From the NCBI RefSeq assembly GCF_016617715.1, contig NZ_CP067225.1, forward strand, positions 1,612,001 to 1,676,000: a stretch of DNA of 64,000 bases. The letters run 5' to 3'. The DNA is from Paracoccus sp. MC1862 (lineage in GTDB: Bacteria; Pseudomonadota; Alphaproteobacteria; Rhodobacterales; Rhodobacteraceae). The position numbers and the translations under genes were made by a program. Shown here piece by piece: positions 1-7,215 of the stretch (position 1 is its first letter; every line of letters starts with the position of its first letter). A model generated the notes under the pieces. It was not told the DNA's origin. It searched no databases and saw only the letters and a program-made list of their open reading frames with translations.

Positions 1-97
1 TCTTCTTGCGCAGAACGGCTCGTCCTGCGCCGTCAGTTCCATGCACCTGGAATACATTCTTCGCCAGATCGAGCCCGACCGTGATAATCTCCGACAT
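1..97 (-). CDS. IS110-family transposase, N-terminal fragment cut by window edge
   Basis: The minus strand from the ATG at 97 reads MSEIITVGLDLAKNVF and continues to the edge. This is the standard opening of IS110-family transposases, with the first catalytic Asp of the DEDD domain at residue 10 (GLDLAKN). Only about 32 residues are inside the window. The element points leftwards. Positions 98 to about 165 are probably its non-coding end, but IS110 elements lack clear terminal inverted repeats, so the exact junction with the phage sequence cannot be seen. The plus-strand reading frame that runs through this region into the phage gene is a chance fusion across the insertion end. Confidence 0.85.
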   Translation of the reverse strand, partial: MSEIITVGLDLAKNVFQVHGTDGAGRAVLRKK

Positions 98-184
98 GAC
101 CGCTCCCCTTTGTGGATCGTTGCAGACCCACCTTGGCACATCAGATGCCGTCGGGGGGCGGTCACATCATCAGAGCCCTTCGGA

Positions 185-508
185 ATGCTCACCTTCCCGG
201 CGCCGGGGGCGTCCGAGACGCTGGGCAAGGTCATCCTCCCCCGTGCGGTGACCCTGCCGGCCGACTTCGCCGGGGCTGTCGGGAATGTCGACACGAGCCC
301 GGCCGCGGGCTTTGCCATCGACGTGACGCGCAACGGGTTTTCGGTCGGGACGATCACGATCGACAGCGCGGGCGCGTTTGCCTTTGCGACCGCGGGCGGC
401 GCTCCCGTGCTCCTTTCTGCGGGGGACGTGGTGCGCTTCGTGGCGCCATCGGTTGCGGACACCAGCATCGCGGGCATTTCCATGACGATCCGGGGGAGCC
501 TCGTCTGA
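185..508 (+). CDS. Phage tail-associated structural protein, probably 5'-truncated by the IS110 insertion
   Basis: The frame from Met185 encodes about 107 residues. They are rich in beta-strand-forming and small residues and end in TSIAGISMTIRGSLV, a style typical of the C-terminal domains of tail-fibre or receptor-binding accessory proteins in Rhodobacteraceae prophages. The same frame is open upstream to position 41, but those codons lie in the IS110 end, so the original N terminus is probably lost. No good ribosome binding site precedes Met185. The stop overlaps the start of the next gene (TGATG at 506-510), as expected in a phage tail operon. Family placement rests on resemblance only. 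Confidence 0.55.
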   Translation: MLTFPAPGASETLGKVILPRAVTLPADFAGAVGNVDTSPAAGFAIDVTRNGFSVGTITIDSAGAFAFATAGGAPVLLSAGDVVRFVAPSVADTSIAGISMTIRGSLV

Positions 509-1782
509 TGCCCCTGCTGTTTCCGACATTGTTCAGCGGCGGCGCCGGGGCCGCGCCGCCGGAGCCGGCGAAGATTCCCGTGAGTTTCGTGGATGGCGTG
601 GCGCTGTCCAACATGACGGCGAACGGGGTTCAGACTCTGACCCTCGCGACCCACCAACCCGGTGACATGCTCGTGGCCGTGACGGGGAACCGGGAGCTCA
701 ATGCGCCGCCCGCTCTGCTTGATGGCTATACCGAGGCCGTGTCAGGGGTTTCGCTGGGCGCCTCGGCGAGCGGCTGGCGCGGGTTCCGGCTGCAGACGAA
801 GATTGCCACCTCGGCGAGTGAAACCATCAGCTGGACCGGGGCCTACGGGTTCCTCATCGCTCTGCGAGGCGCACGGAACGTCGGCCGCGTGGGCAGAACA
901 TTATGGGCGGCCGCGCCTGCGTCAAACTGGGCCGCCCCCCAGCTCTATGATCTCGACACCTCGGGCGTGGGCTTCCTGCTCTCGGGCCTGGCCGGCGGGG
1001 AAGGCGTCACCTCGGTGACCGCGCCCTGGCAGCTGTTGGCGCCGGCCAGCACGGCAAGGCGCTTTGCGGGCTTCCTGGCCGAGAATGCGCTCGAGCGCGG
1101 CCCGCATGCGCGCTTTGCCGCATCGGGGACGTGGAACGCCACCTTCTGGTCGGTGGAGTTCCTGCCGTTTCCTCCGGCAGAGGTTGTGCTGCCGCCCGGG
1201 GCCTGGCGGCTCGACGCGTCCAGGACCCAGGCGGGCTATGCGGCCTGGCGCGGGGGGATGACGGTCGTCAATTCATCCGGGGGCACGGATTACCAGGGCT
1301 TTGTGCCGACCGGGAGGTCGTTTTCGACGGGCAAGCGATATTGGGAAGTCGAATGCGCCGGGGAATACGGGGCCAACGCGAATTACAACGGCTACATGGG
1401 GGTCGCGAGCGCGGAACAGGTGGCGCAGTGGGGTTCCGGTAACGCGATTCAGTTTGGCTCCATCGGATGGAGGGGCAACGGCGATATCTGGTCGAGCGAC
1501 AGCTCCGCGACCGGCTCGCGCAAGTTGCTTTCCCGTCCGACGTTTGGGAAGGGCGCCGTGCTCATGTTCGCCTTCGATCCGGCGACGCGCGGGTTGTGGA
1601 TCGGCAAGGACGGGGTCTGGGCGAACCACCCGGACACGGACGCGCCGACCTTCGCCTCGAAAGCGGGCAGTGTCTGGTATCCGGCACTCCAGGGACGTGA
1701 GCCCAACGAGGGCGGGACGCTCCGCTCCTTGGCATCTCGGTTCAGCTATCCGGTCCCGGCAAGCTGCATCCCGCTGGGATGA
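508..1782 (+). CDS. SPRY-domain phage protein (tail fibre/distal tail accessory)
   Basis: A 424-residue protein whose start overlaps the preceding stop (TGATG). The first ~230 residues are a beta-rich region without a recognised domain. Residues ~250-420 look like a SPRY/B30.2 fold: KRYWEVEC, then YNGYMGVAS, then GSIGW, then a GAVLMFAFDP strand and LWIGKDGVW, the usual order of SPRY core strands. SPRY domains bind other proteins in eukaryotes and also occur in phage tail proteins, so adsorption or decoration is a reasonable guess. It belongs to the same plus-strand late operon as the endolysin and spanin genes downstream. Confidence 0.7.
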   Translation: MPLLFPTLFSGGAGAAPPEPAKIPVSFVDGVALSNMTANGVQTLTLATHQPGDMLVAVTGNRELNAPPALLDGYTEAVSGVSLGASASGWRGFRLQTKIATSASETISWTGAYGFLIALRGARNVGRVGRTLWAAAPASNWAAPQLYDLDTSGVGFLLSGLAGGEGVTSVTAPWQLLAPASTARRFAGFLAENALERGPHARFAASGTWNATFWSVEFLPFPPAEVVLPPGAWRLDASRTQAGYAAWRGGMTVVNSSGGTDYQGFVPTGRSFSTGKRYWEVECAGEYGANANYNGYMGVASAEQVAQWGSGNAIQFGSIGWRGNGDIWSSDSSATGSRKLLSRPTFGKGAVLMFAFDPATRGLWIGKDGVWANHPDTDAPTFASKAGSVWYPALQGREPNEGGTLRSLASRFSYPVPASCIPLG

Positions 1783-1866
1783 TCCGGACCGCCGTTCCCG
1801 GCTACTTCGCGGCGGATCACAAGCCTGCCTGTTGCTGCAACATCGGCTGATCGGAAGGAGGAACCC

Positions 1867-2157
1867 ATGTCACCACCCAGATCCGATCAGGGCTTCGTGC
1901 GCATGCCGGAGGCCGAGTTCGAGGCCATCCTGACCCGCGCGGCAGAGGAAGGCGCCAGGCGCGCGCTCGCCGATGTCGGCCTCGACGGAGACGAGGCCGC
2001 GCTCGACGTCCGCGACCTGCGCTCGCTGGTGGACTGCATCCGGTTGGTGCGCCGCACCGCCATGCAGACCGCCGTCCGCATGATCACCACCGGCGTCATG
2101 CTGGCGCTGCTGGCGGGCATCGCCATCAAGCTGAAGATCTTCGGCGGCAGCCCGTAG
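1867..2157 (+). CDS. DUF6127-like small phage membrane protein
   Basis: A 96-residue protein preceded by a strong ribosome binding site (GGAAGGAGG just before the ATG). The N-terminal two thirds are charged and helical (EFEAILTRAAEEGARRAL; RDLRSLVDCIRLVRRTA). One hydrophobic segment at about residues 72-91 (MITTGVMLALLAGIAIKL) should span the membrane. Proteins of this size and layout, directly upstream of an M15 endolysin in alphaproteobacterial prophages, are annotated as DUF6127. A role in lysis (for example holin-like) is possible but not shown. The DUF label is from memory. Confidence 0.65.
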   Translation: MSPPRSDQGFVRMPEAEFEAILTRAAEEGARRALADVGLDGDEAALDVRDLRSLVDCIRLVRRTAMQTAVRMITTGVMLALLAGIAIKLKIFGGSP

Positions 2158-2229
2158 CCGCGCCGGCCCCGTTCACCTGCCCACCCGTACCCCGCCCGTG
2201 AGGCGGGTTTTTCGTTTCTGGAGGACCCC

Positions 2230-2904
2230 ATGACCACGACCTTCCACCGCCACTGGCGCGACGTGCCGGAGAACGCCTGGCGCTGGCCCAACTTCTCGCC
2301 CGCCGAGATCGCCTGCCGCGGCACCGGCAAGCTGCTGATCAACGAACCCGCGCTCGACATGCTGCAGGCGCTGCGCGACCGGCTGGGCAAGCCGCTGATC
2401 GTCCGATCGGCCTATCGCAGCCCCGAGCACAACCGCGTCGTCGGCGGCGCAGCCCGGTCGAAGCACCTCGATGGCGCCGCCTTCGACATCGCCATGGCGA
2501 ACCACGATCCGGTGGCGTTCGAGGAAGCAGCGCGGGCGGTCGGGTTCCTCGGCTTCGGCTTCTACCCGCGCTCGGGCTTCATCCATGTCGACCTCGGGCC
2601 TGCGCGGCAATGGGGTGAGCGGTTCCCGGTCCGCGCGACCGCATTTGCAGCCGAGACTCCGCCGGCGCGCGAAGTGCTGGCGCAGAGCCGCACCATGAAG
2701 GGTGGCGGAGCGGCAGGTGTGGCGACGCTGGGCGCAGCCGGGGTCGAGGTGGCACAGAGCGTCCTGGCCGAGACCCAGTCCGCCATCCTGCCGCTCGTGC
2801 CGTATCTGGATACGCTGCGCTGGGTGTTCATCGCCGTGGCGCTCGGCGGGATCGCGGTCACGATCTACGCGCGGCTCGACGACTGGAAACGGGGGCGGCG
2901 ATGA
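2230..2904 (+). CDS. Peptidase M15A-type endolysin with C-terminal membrane anchor
   Basis: A 224-residue predicted peptidoglycan peptidase. The M15_3 domain covers residues ~15-130. Zinc ligands of the D-Ala-D-Ala carboxypeptidase fold are visible: His79 and Asp86 in SKHLDGAAFDI and His119 in GFIHVDLG, after the conserved YRSPEHN segment. A linker follows and then a transmembrane helix near residues 196-214, so this endolysin is probably membrane-tethered. It sits between DUF6127 and the spanin genes. Its stop overlaps the i-spanin start (ATGA at 2901-2904), indicating translational coupling within a lysis cassette. Confidence 0.85.
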   Translation: MTTTFHRHWRDVPENAWRWPNFSPAEIACRGTGKLLINEPALDMLQALRDRLGKPLIVRSAYRSPEHNRVVGGAARSKHLDGAAFDIAMANHDPVAFEEAARAVGFLGFGFYPRSGFIHVDLGPARQWGERFPVRATAFAAETPPAREVLAQSRTMKGGGAAGVATLGAAGVEVAQSVLAETQSAILPLVPYLDTLRWVFIAVALGGIAVTIYARLDDWKRGRR

Positions 2905-3158
2905 TCTTCACGCTGTTGGGCGGCATTGCCGCCAGCCCGTGGATGCGGGCCGCTTTGCGCTGCGGCGCTACCGCCCTCGCGGTGCTGCTATTCCTGCTCG
3001 CACTCCGGCGTTCCGGCGAGCGCACCGGCCGCCTCGCCGAACGTCTTGAAACCACGGAGAAGATCAATGACGTGCAACGCCGGATGTTGGAGGCGGCGGC
3101 TCGCCGTCCTCGGTCTCGTGACGAGCTTGCTGAGCGGCTGCGCGACGGTCGGTTCTGA
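2901..3158 (+). CDS. Rz-like inner-membrane spanin (i-spanin)
   Basis: An 85-residue protein with an N-terminal hydrophobic segment (residues ~18-37, including ALAVLLFLLAL) followed by a charged, helix-prone tail rich in Glu and Arg (GRLAERLETTEKINDVQRRM). This is the layout of an i-spanin: one inner-membrane anchor and a periplasmic coiled coil. The start overlaps the endolysin stop by four bases. A lipoprotein gene is embedded in its 3' half in another frame, the classic Rz/Rz1 arrangement. Spanin sequences diverge quickly, so the call rests on architecture and position. Confidence 0.7.
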   Translation: MIFTLLGGIAASPWMRAALRCGATALAVLLFLLALRRSGERTGRLAERLETTEKINDVQRRMLEAAARRPRSRDELAERLRDGRF

Positions 3159-3324
3159 ACAAAGGGTCACGGCACTTTGTCCACCGGTCGTGGAATATGG
3201 TCAGGAGTTACAGACGCGAGCGGCTGACGAACTCGCGCTCCTGCCGGAGCATTCTGCGGTCGCCGAAATGTTGACCGACTACGCCGTCATACGGGAGCAG
3301 GCGCGGGGATGCGGCGGGCAGTAG
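3067..3324 (+). CDS. Rz1-like outer-membrane spanin lipoprotein (o-spanin), overlapping the i-spanin gene
   Basis: The ATG at 3067 opens an 85-residue protein. It has an n-region (MTCNAGCWRRR), a hydrophobic stretch (LAVLGLVTSLL) and a lipobox LLSGC, so the mature protein would start at the lipidated Cys. The next ~60 residues contain two further cysteine positions (ALCPPV and RGCGGQ). It overlaps the i-spanin reading frame by 92 bases in a different frame. The same frame is open upstream to 2926, but that part is only a shadow of the i-spanin. In Gram-negative phages the i-/o-spanin complex fuses inner and outer membranes at the end of lysis. Confidence 0.7.
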   Translation: MTCNAGCWRRRLAVLGLVTSLLSGCATVGSEQRVTALCPPVVEYGQELQTRAADELALLPEHSAVAEMLTDYAVIREQARGCGGQ

Positions 3325-3369
3325 GTTCATCCCGCAGCCCCGTACGACACCCCGCCAGCACGAGCGCGG

Positions 3370-4437
3370 TCAGGAGGCCAGGCTTGCGTCGGCAAGAGCG
3401 TCCTTGATGCGGGGAACCAGCTCTCGCGCCGTACGCCCTGCACCGATCAGCGTTGCGGAGGCGGCGCCGGTCCAGTTCCCGTATCCCGCCAGCCACAACC
3501 GTGGTTCCTTGACCGCGCGCTGGTCGAGGACACCGATGCGCACGTCAGGTTCGACCACGCCGAGGGGCAGCAGGTGCTCGGTTGCAGGACGGAAACCCGT
3601 GCACCACAGGACAGCGTCGATCTGCGTCTCGGTCCCGTCTCGCCAGACCACGCCCGTCGCAGTGAAGCGCTCGGAGGGACGGACGGAGGTGAGCACGCCC
3701 CGATCTCTCGCCTCCTTCACAGGCGGGACCATGACGATGTCGCCCAGCGTGGTGGTTGCGGCCTGATCGAAGTCTCCGCGCACCCGCGCGCTGGCCCGCT
3801 CGAAGAGAACCCGGCCGTCGACGTCGTCAGGCAGAAAGACCGGCTCCTGGAGCGTGACCCAGATGGTCTCGGCGACCCCGCTCACTTCGGCGAGAATCTG
3901 CGCCCCGGAATTGCCGCCGCCGACGATCAGCACCCGTTTGCCGGCGAAGGGATGTGGGTTTCGGTAGTGCGCCGAATGGAGCTGAATGCCCCGGAAGAGC
4001 TCCCGTCCAGCGTAGTCCGGAATATGGGGCGCGCCCCATGTCCCGGTGGCGCTGACGACTGCGCGCGCCGTGAGGCTGCGCTGATCCTTCAGGCGGAGAC
4101 GAAGCCGTTCGCCGTCGCGCTCCACGGCACCTACTTCACACGGACGTTCGACGGGAAACCCGTAGCGGCGCTCGTAGCGGGACAGATAGTCGACCACCTC
4201 GTCCCGTGTCGGAAAGCCCTTCGTCTGGCTCGGGGGCATGGGCCAGCCGGGCAGCGAGCTGTAGCCCGCGGGCGAGAACAGGCGCAGCGAGTCCCATGTA
4301 TGACGCCAGGCGCCACCGGGCCGCTCCTCCGCGTCCAGCACCAGGAAATCGAGATCGGCGCGGCGGAGGTAGTAGGCGACCGTAAGGCCGGCCTGTCCGC
4401 CCCCGATCACCACGACATCATGGTCGGCGCCACTCAT
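3370..4437 (-). CDS. arsO: ArsO-type flavin-dependent monooxygenase of the arsenic operon
   Basis: A 355-residue protein with two dinucleotide-binding motifs: FAD at residues ~9-18 ([10 protein letters not shown]) and NAD(P)H at ~169-178 ([10 protein letters not shown]), the pattern of class B flavin monooxygenases and related FAD oxidoreductases. Paralogues in ars operons are called ArsO. Their exact reaction is not well established, and an oxidation linked to arsenic resistance is assumed. It is the last gene of the minus-strand ars operon, and its ATG overlaps the arsH stop (4434-4437). It ends 45 bases from the prophage lysis gene on the opposite strand. Confidence 0.8.
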   Translation of the reverse strand: MSGADHDVVVIGGGQAGLTVAYYLRRADLDFLVLDAEERPGGAWRHTWDSLRLFSPAGYSSLPGWPMPPSQTKGFPTRDEVVDYLSRYERRYGFPVERPCEVGAVERDGERLRLRLKDQRSLTARAVVSATGTWGAPHIPDYAGRELFRGIQLHSAHYRNPHPFAGKRVLIVGGGNSGAQILAEVSGVAETIWVTLQEPVFLPDDVDGRVLFERASARVRGDFDQAATTTLGDIVMVPPVKEARDRGVLTSVRPSERFTATGVVWRDGTETQIDAVLWCTGFRPATEHLLPLGVVEPDVRIGVLDQRAVKEPRLWLAGYGNWTGAASATLIGAGRTARELVPRIKDALADASLAS

Positions 4438-5189
4438 GCCGAGCGCTTCTGCGGTGCGATGGCAATCGACGAGAGGTCCGCCGCCGGGTCCACGGCTTTT
4501 CCTGTGGCCTTCCTTTCCGAGTAGCGGTCGACCAGGCGTGCCGCATGGGGGCGGGTGAGAATGGTGAAGCGGACCAACTCCTCCATCACGTCGACGATGC
4601 GGTCGTAATAGCTCGAGGGTTTCATCCTGCCGGCCTCGTCGAACTCATCATACGCCCTGGCGACGCTCGACTGGTTGGGGATCGTGATCATCCGCATCCA
4701 GCGGCCTAGGAGCCGCAGCGTGTTGACCGCGTTGAAGCTCTGCGAGCCGCCCGAGACCTGCATCACCGCGAGCGTGCGCCCTTGTGTCGGGCGCATCCCA
4801 CCCATGTTGAGCGGCAGGTTGTCGATCTGCGCCTTCATCAGGCCGGTTATCTGGCCGTGCCGCTCGGGGCTGCACCAGACCATGCCTTCGGACCACATCG
4901 CGTGCTCGCGCAGTTCGTGGATCGCCGGGTGGTCATCGCCGGCGATCTGATCGGGGAACGGCATGTCCGAGGGATCGAAGATGCGGACGTCGGCGCCGAA
5001 GAGACGCAGCAGCCGCGCCGCCTCCTCGGTCGTCAGCCGGGAGTAGGAGTGTGGCCGCAGCGAGCCGTAGAGCAGCAGGATTCGCGGCTTGTGGTCCTCG
5101 GGTCCAAGTCCGACCGCCGGGCGCTCCAGCATGAAGCGTCTGTCGAGGGCCGGCAGGTGGTCGGGGTCGGGCAGTGTACGCAAACCCAT
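4434..5189 (-). CDS. arsH: ArsH NADPH-dependent FMN reductase / organoarsenical oxidase
   Basis: A 251-residue flavodoxin-like protein. The FMN phosphate loop is visible as [14 protein letters not shown] (residues ~37-50). [10 protein letters not shown] and [13 protein letters not shown] are further conserved ArsH segments. ArsH oxidises trivalent methylated and aromatic arsenicals using NADPH. The start is set at 5189 ([10 protein letters not shown]) because a GGAGG lies at 5196-5200 with good spacing. The longer frame to 5249 would run into acr3. The gene starts 10 bases after the acr3 stop and overlaps arsO at its 3' end. Confidence 0.92.
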   Translation of the reverse strand: MGLRTLPDPDHLPALDRRFMLERPAVGLGPEDHKPRILLLYGSLRPHSYSRLTTEEAARLLRLFGADVRIFDPSDMPFPDQIAGDDHPAIHELREHAMWSEGMVWCSPERHGQITGLMKAQIDNLPLNMGGMRPTQGRTLAVMQVSGGSQSFNAVNTLRLLGRWMRMITIPNQSSVARAYDEFDEAGRMKPSSYYDRIVDVMEELVRFTILTRPHAARLVDRYSERKATGKAVDPAADLSSIAIAPQKRSA

Positions 5190-5199
5190 GAGGTGCCTC

Positions 5200-6294
5200 C
5201 TACTGCTGACCGGCCGCTGCCGCAGAGACGGGGGCAGGCGCGGAATCACGGAACCAGCGCCGGCCTAACCAGAGAGCGACGTGCACCAGCAGGATCAGCA
5301 CCGGCACTTCCACCAGAGGCCCGATCACGGCGGCGAAGGCAACCGGCGACGAGAGACCGAAGGCGGCGATCGCGACCGCGATGGCCAGTTCGAAGTTGTT
5401 GCCGGCGGCAGTGAAGGCGATCGCCGTCGTGCGCGGATAGTCGCCCGCGATCAGCCTGCCCATGAAGAAGCTGATCACGAACTGCACGACGAAGTAGATC
5501 ACCAGCGGCACCGCGATCAGCAGCGCATCGAACGGCAGCCGCACCACGTCGCCGCCCTTCAGACTGAACATCGCGACGATGGTGAAGAGCAGTGCGACAA
5601 GGGTGATCGGGCTGATCTTGGGCAGGAACACATCCTCGTACCAGTCGGAGCCTTTGCGCGCGATCAGGATGCGGCGGGTCAGGTATCCGGCCGCGAAGGG
5701 GATGCCCAGATAGATCAGGACCGCCTCGGTGATGGTCCAGAACCCGACATCGACGACGCTGCCCTCCAGCCCGAAGAGCGGTGGCAGGACCGACAGGAAG
5801 AACCAGGCGTAGGTCGAAAAGAACAGGATCTGGAAGATGGAGTTGAAGGCGACGAGGCCCGCGACATACTGGTTGTCGCCCTTGGCCAGCTGGTTCCAGA
5901 CAAGCACCATGGCGATGCAGCGCGCCAGTCCGATCAGGATCACGCCGGTCATGTATTCGGGGTAGTCGCGCAGGAAGACCACGGCGAGCGCGAACATCAG
6001 CACCGGCCCGATGATCCAGTTCTGGACCAGCGAGAGGGCAAGCACGCGCTTGTCGGCGAAGACGCGATGCAGCTCCTCGTACCGCACCTTGGCGAGCGGT
6101 GGGTACATCATCAGGATCAGGCCAATGGCGATCGGGATGTTCGTCGTGCCGACCGACATCGCGTCGAGCGCGGCGGGAAGGTTCGTGAAGGCGGTCCCGA
6201 GGAACACGCCGAGCGCCATCGCCGCGAAGATCCAGACGGTCAGATAGCGGTCAAGGAAAGAAAGCCGGAGTGCCGGCCCGGTTGCGTTGGACAT
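5200..6294 (-). CDS. acr3: ACR3-family arsenite efflux permease
   Basis: A 364-residue polytopic membrane protein with about ten hydrophobic helices, matching ACR3 (bile/arsenite/riboflavin transporter superfamily) rather than ArsB. The essential TM4 cysteine is present as Cys126 in [17 protein letters not shown] later conserved motif reads [15 protein letters not shown]. It exports As(III) made by ArsC. The start is taken at [11 protein letters not shown] (6294), 13 bases after the arsC stop; the upstream in-frame codons lie within arsC. This type is sometimes labelled arsB in databases. Confidence 0.93.
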   Translation of the reverse strand: MSNATGPALRLSFLDRYLTVWIFAAMALGVFLGTAFTNLPAALDAMSVGTTNIPIAIGLILMMYPPLAKVRYEELHRVFADKRVLALSLVQNWIIGPVLMFALAVVFLRDYPEYMTGVILIGLARCIAMVLVWNQLAKGDNQYVAGLVAFNSIFQILFFSTYAWFFLSVLPPLFGLEGSVVDVGFWTITEAVLIYLGIPFAAGYLTRRILIARKGSDWYEDVFLPKISPITLVALLFTIVAMFSLKGGDVVRLPFDALLIAVPLVIYFVVQFVISFFMGRLIAGDYPRTTAIAFTAAGNNFELAIAVAIAAFGLSSPVAFAAVIGPLVEVPVLILLVHVALWLGRRWFRDSAPAPVSAAAAGQQ

Positions 6295-6307
6295 TGGAAA
6301 TTTCCTG

Positions 6308-6742
6308 TCAGGCGAGTCTGTTGCCCGCGGTGTCGGTGATCTTCTCGCCATCCTCCTTGGTGAAGGCACCCTTCTGGGGCGGCAGGAGGTCGAGGACGGT
6401 CTCGGAGGGGCGGCACAGCTTGACGCCCTTCGGCGTGATCACGATGGGCCGGTTGATCAGGATCGGGTGAGCCTCGATCGCATCGAGCAGTTGTTCCTCC
6501 GTCAGGCCGGGGTCGTGGAGACCGAGTTCGCCGTAGGGCGTGCCCTTCTCGCGCACGAGGTCCCGGACCGATACGCCCATCCGCTCGACGAGCTGCTGCA
6601 GCAGCGTGCGCGAGGGCGGAGTCTTGAGGTACTCGATGACGTGCGGCTCGACCCCGGCATTGCGGATCATGGCCAGCGTGTTGCGCGAAGTTCCGCACTC
6701 AGGATTATGATAGATGATGACGTCGGTGTAATTCGCGCTCAT
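6308..6742 (-). CDS. arsC: Glutaredoxin-dependent arsenate reductase
   Basis: A 144-residue ArsC of the E. coli plasmid R773 type. The catalytic Cys16 is in [12 protein letters not shown]. The conserved arginines that bind arsenate lie in INRPIV and KLCRPSE. The length is normal for the family (~140). It reduces As(V) to As(III) with glutathione/glutaredoxin, feeding the ACR3 pump. The ATG overlaps the arsR stop (ATGA at 6739-6742), so the two are translationally coupled. Confidence 0.93.
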   Translation of the reverse strand: MSANYTDVIIYHNPECGTSRNTLAMIRNAGVEPHVIEYLKTPPSRTLLQQLVERMGVSVRDLVREKGTPYGELGLHDPGLTEEQLLDAIEAHPILINRPIVITPKGVKLCRPSETVLDLLPPQKGAFTKEDGEKITDTAGNRLA

Positions 6743-7101
6743 GCGCCGGCACCTTCCTTGATTGTGGCGTTGCCGGACGGATCACAGACAGCTGCGCCGA
6801 CCGCGCAATCGCTGGTGTCACCGCCACAGCAGTTTTCCGTGAGGTAGGCCATCAGCCCGTTCATCGCCGCAAAGTTGGCGGTGTAGATCAAGGACCGCCC
6901 CTCACGGCGGTAGGTGACCAGGCCGGCATGCTTCAGCTGAGTCAGGTGAAACGAGAGGGTGGCCGAGGGCAGGTTCAGCATCTCGCCGATACGCCCGACC
7001 GCGCGTCCTTCGCTTCCCACCTGCACCAGCAGCCGAAAGATATCGAGCCGGGTCTGCTGCGCGAGCGCGGCCAAGGCAGCGATGACATCTGTTTTTTCCA
7101 T
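6739..7101 (-). CDS. arsR: ArsR/SmtB-family arsenic-responsive repressor
   Basis: A 120-residue winged-helix repressor. The DNA-recognition helix region is around LNLPSATLSFHLTQLKHAGLV (residues 43-62), followed by the wing (TYRREGRSLIYT). It lacks the CxC pair in the recognition helix seen in the R773 repressor. Instead it has a C-terminal cysteine cluster Cys91, Cys92, Cys99 and Cys106 (NCCGG...DC...VCD), similar in plan to the Acidithiobacillus-type As(III) site. It is first in the operon and should autoregulate through the inverted repeat directly upstream. The start lies at the foot of that repeat with no well-spaced ribosome binding site (see promoter entry). Confidence 0.92.
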   Translation of the reverse strand: MEKTDVIAALAALAQQTRLDIFRLLVQVGSEGRAVGRIGEMLNLPSATLSFHLTQLKHAGLVTYRREGRSLIYTANFAAMNGLMAYLTENCCGGDTSDCAVGAAVCDPSGNATIKEGAGA

Positions 7102-7135
7102 ATCTCCAGAATAGTGGAGATGTTTCTGGTGTCAA
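7102..7135 (-). promoter_or_regulatory. arsR promoter with overlapping ArsR operator; possibly leaderless
   Basis: Read on the minus strand: TTGACA (7135-7130), a 16-bp spacer, then TATTCT (7113-7108), a good sigma-70-like pair. A perfect 7-bp inverted repeat ATCTCCA-N6-TGGAGAT covers 7102-7121, overlapping the -10 and ending next to the arsR ATG at 7101. Binding there would block polymerase, as expected for ArsR. Transcription starting 6-8 bases after the -10 would begin at about the ATG itself, suggesting a leaderless or nearly leaderless mRNA. Confidence 0.7.
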
Positions 7136-7215
7136 TGCCAGGATAGCCCTGCCGATCAGCTCCAGCCGTGGCTGTGGAAATGGCGCCGGAACTGCCTCCG
7201 ACGCCAATCACCTTC

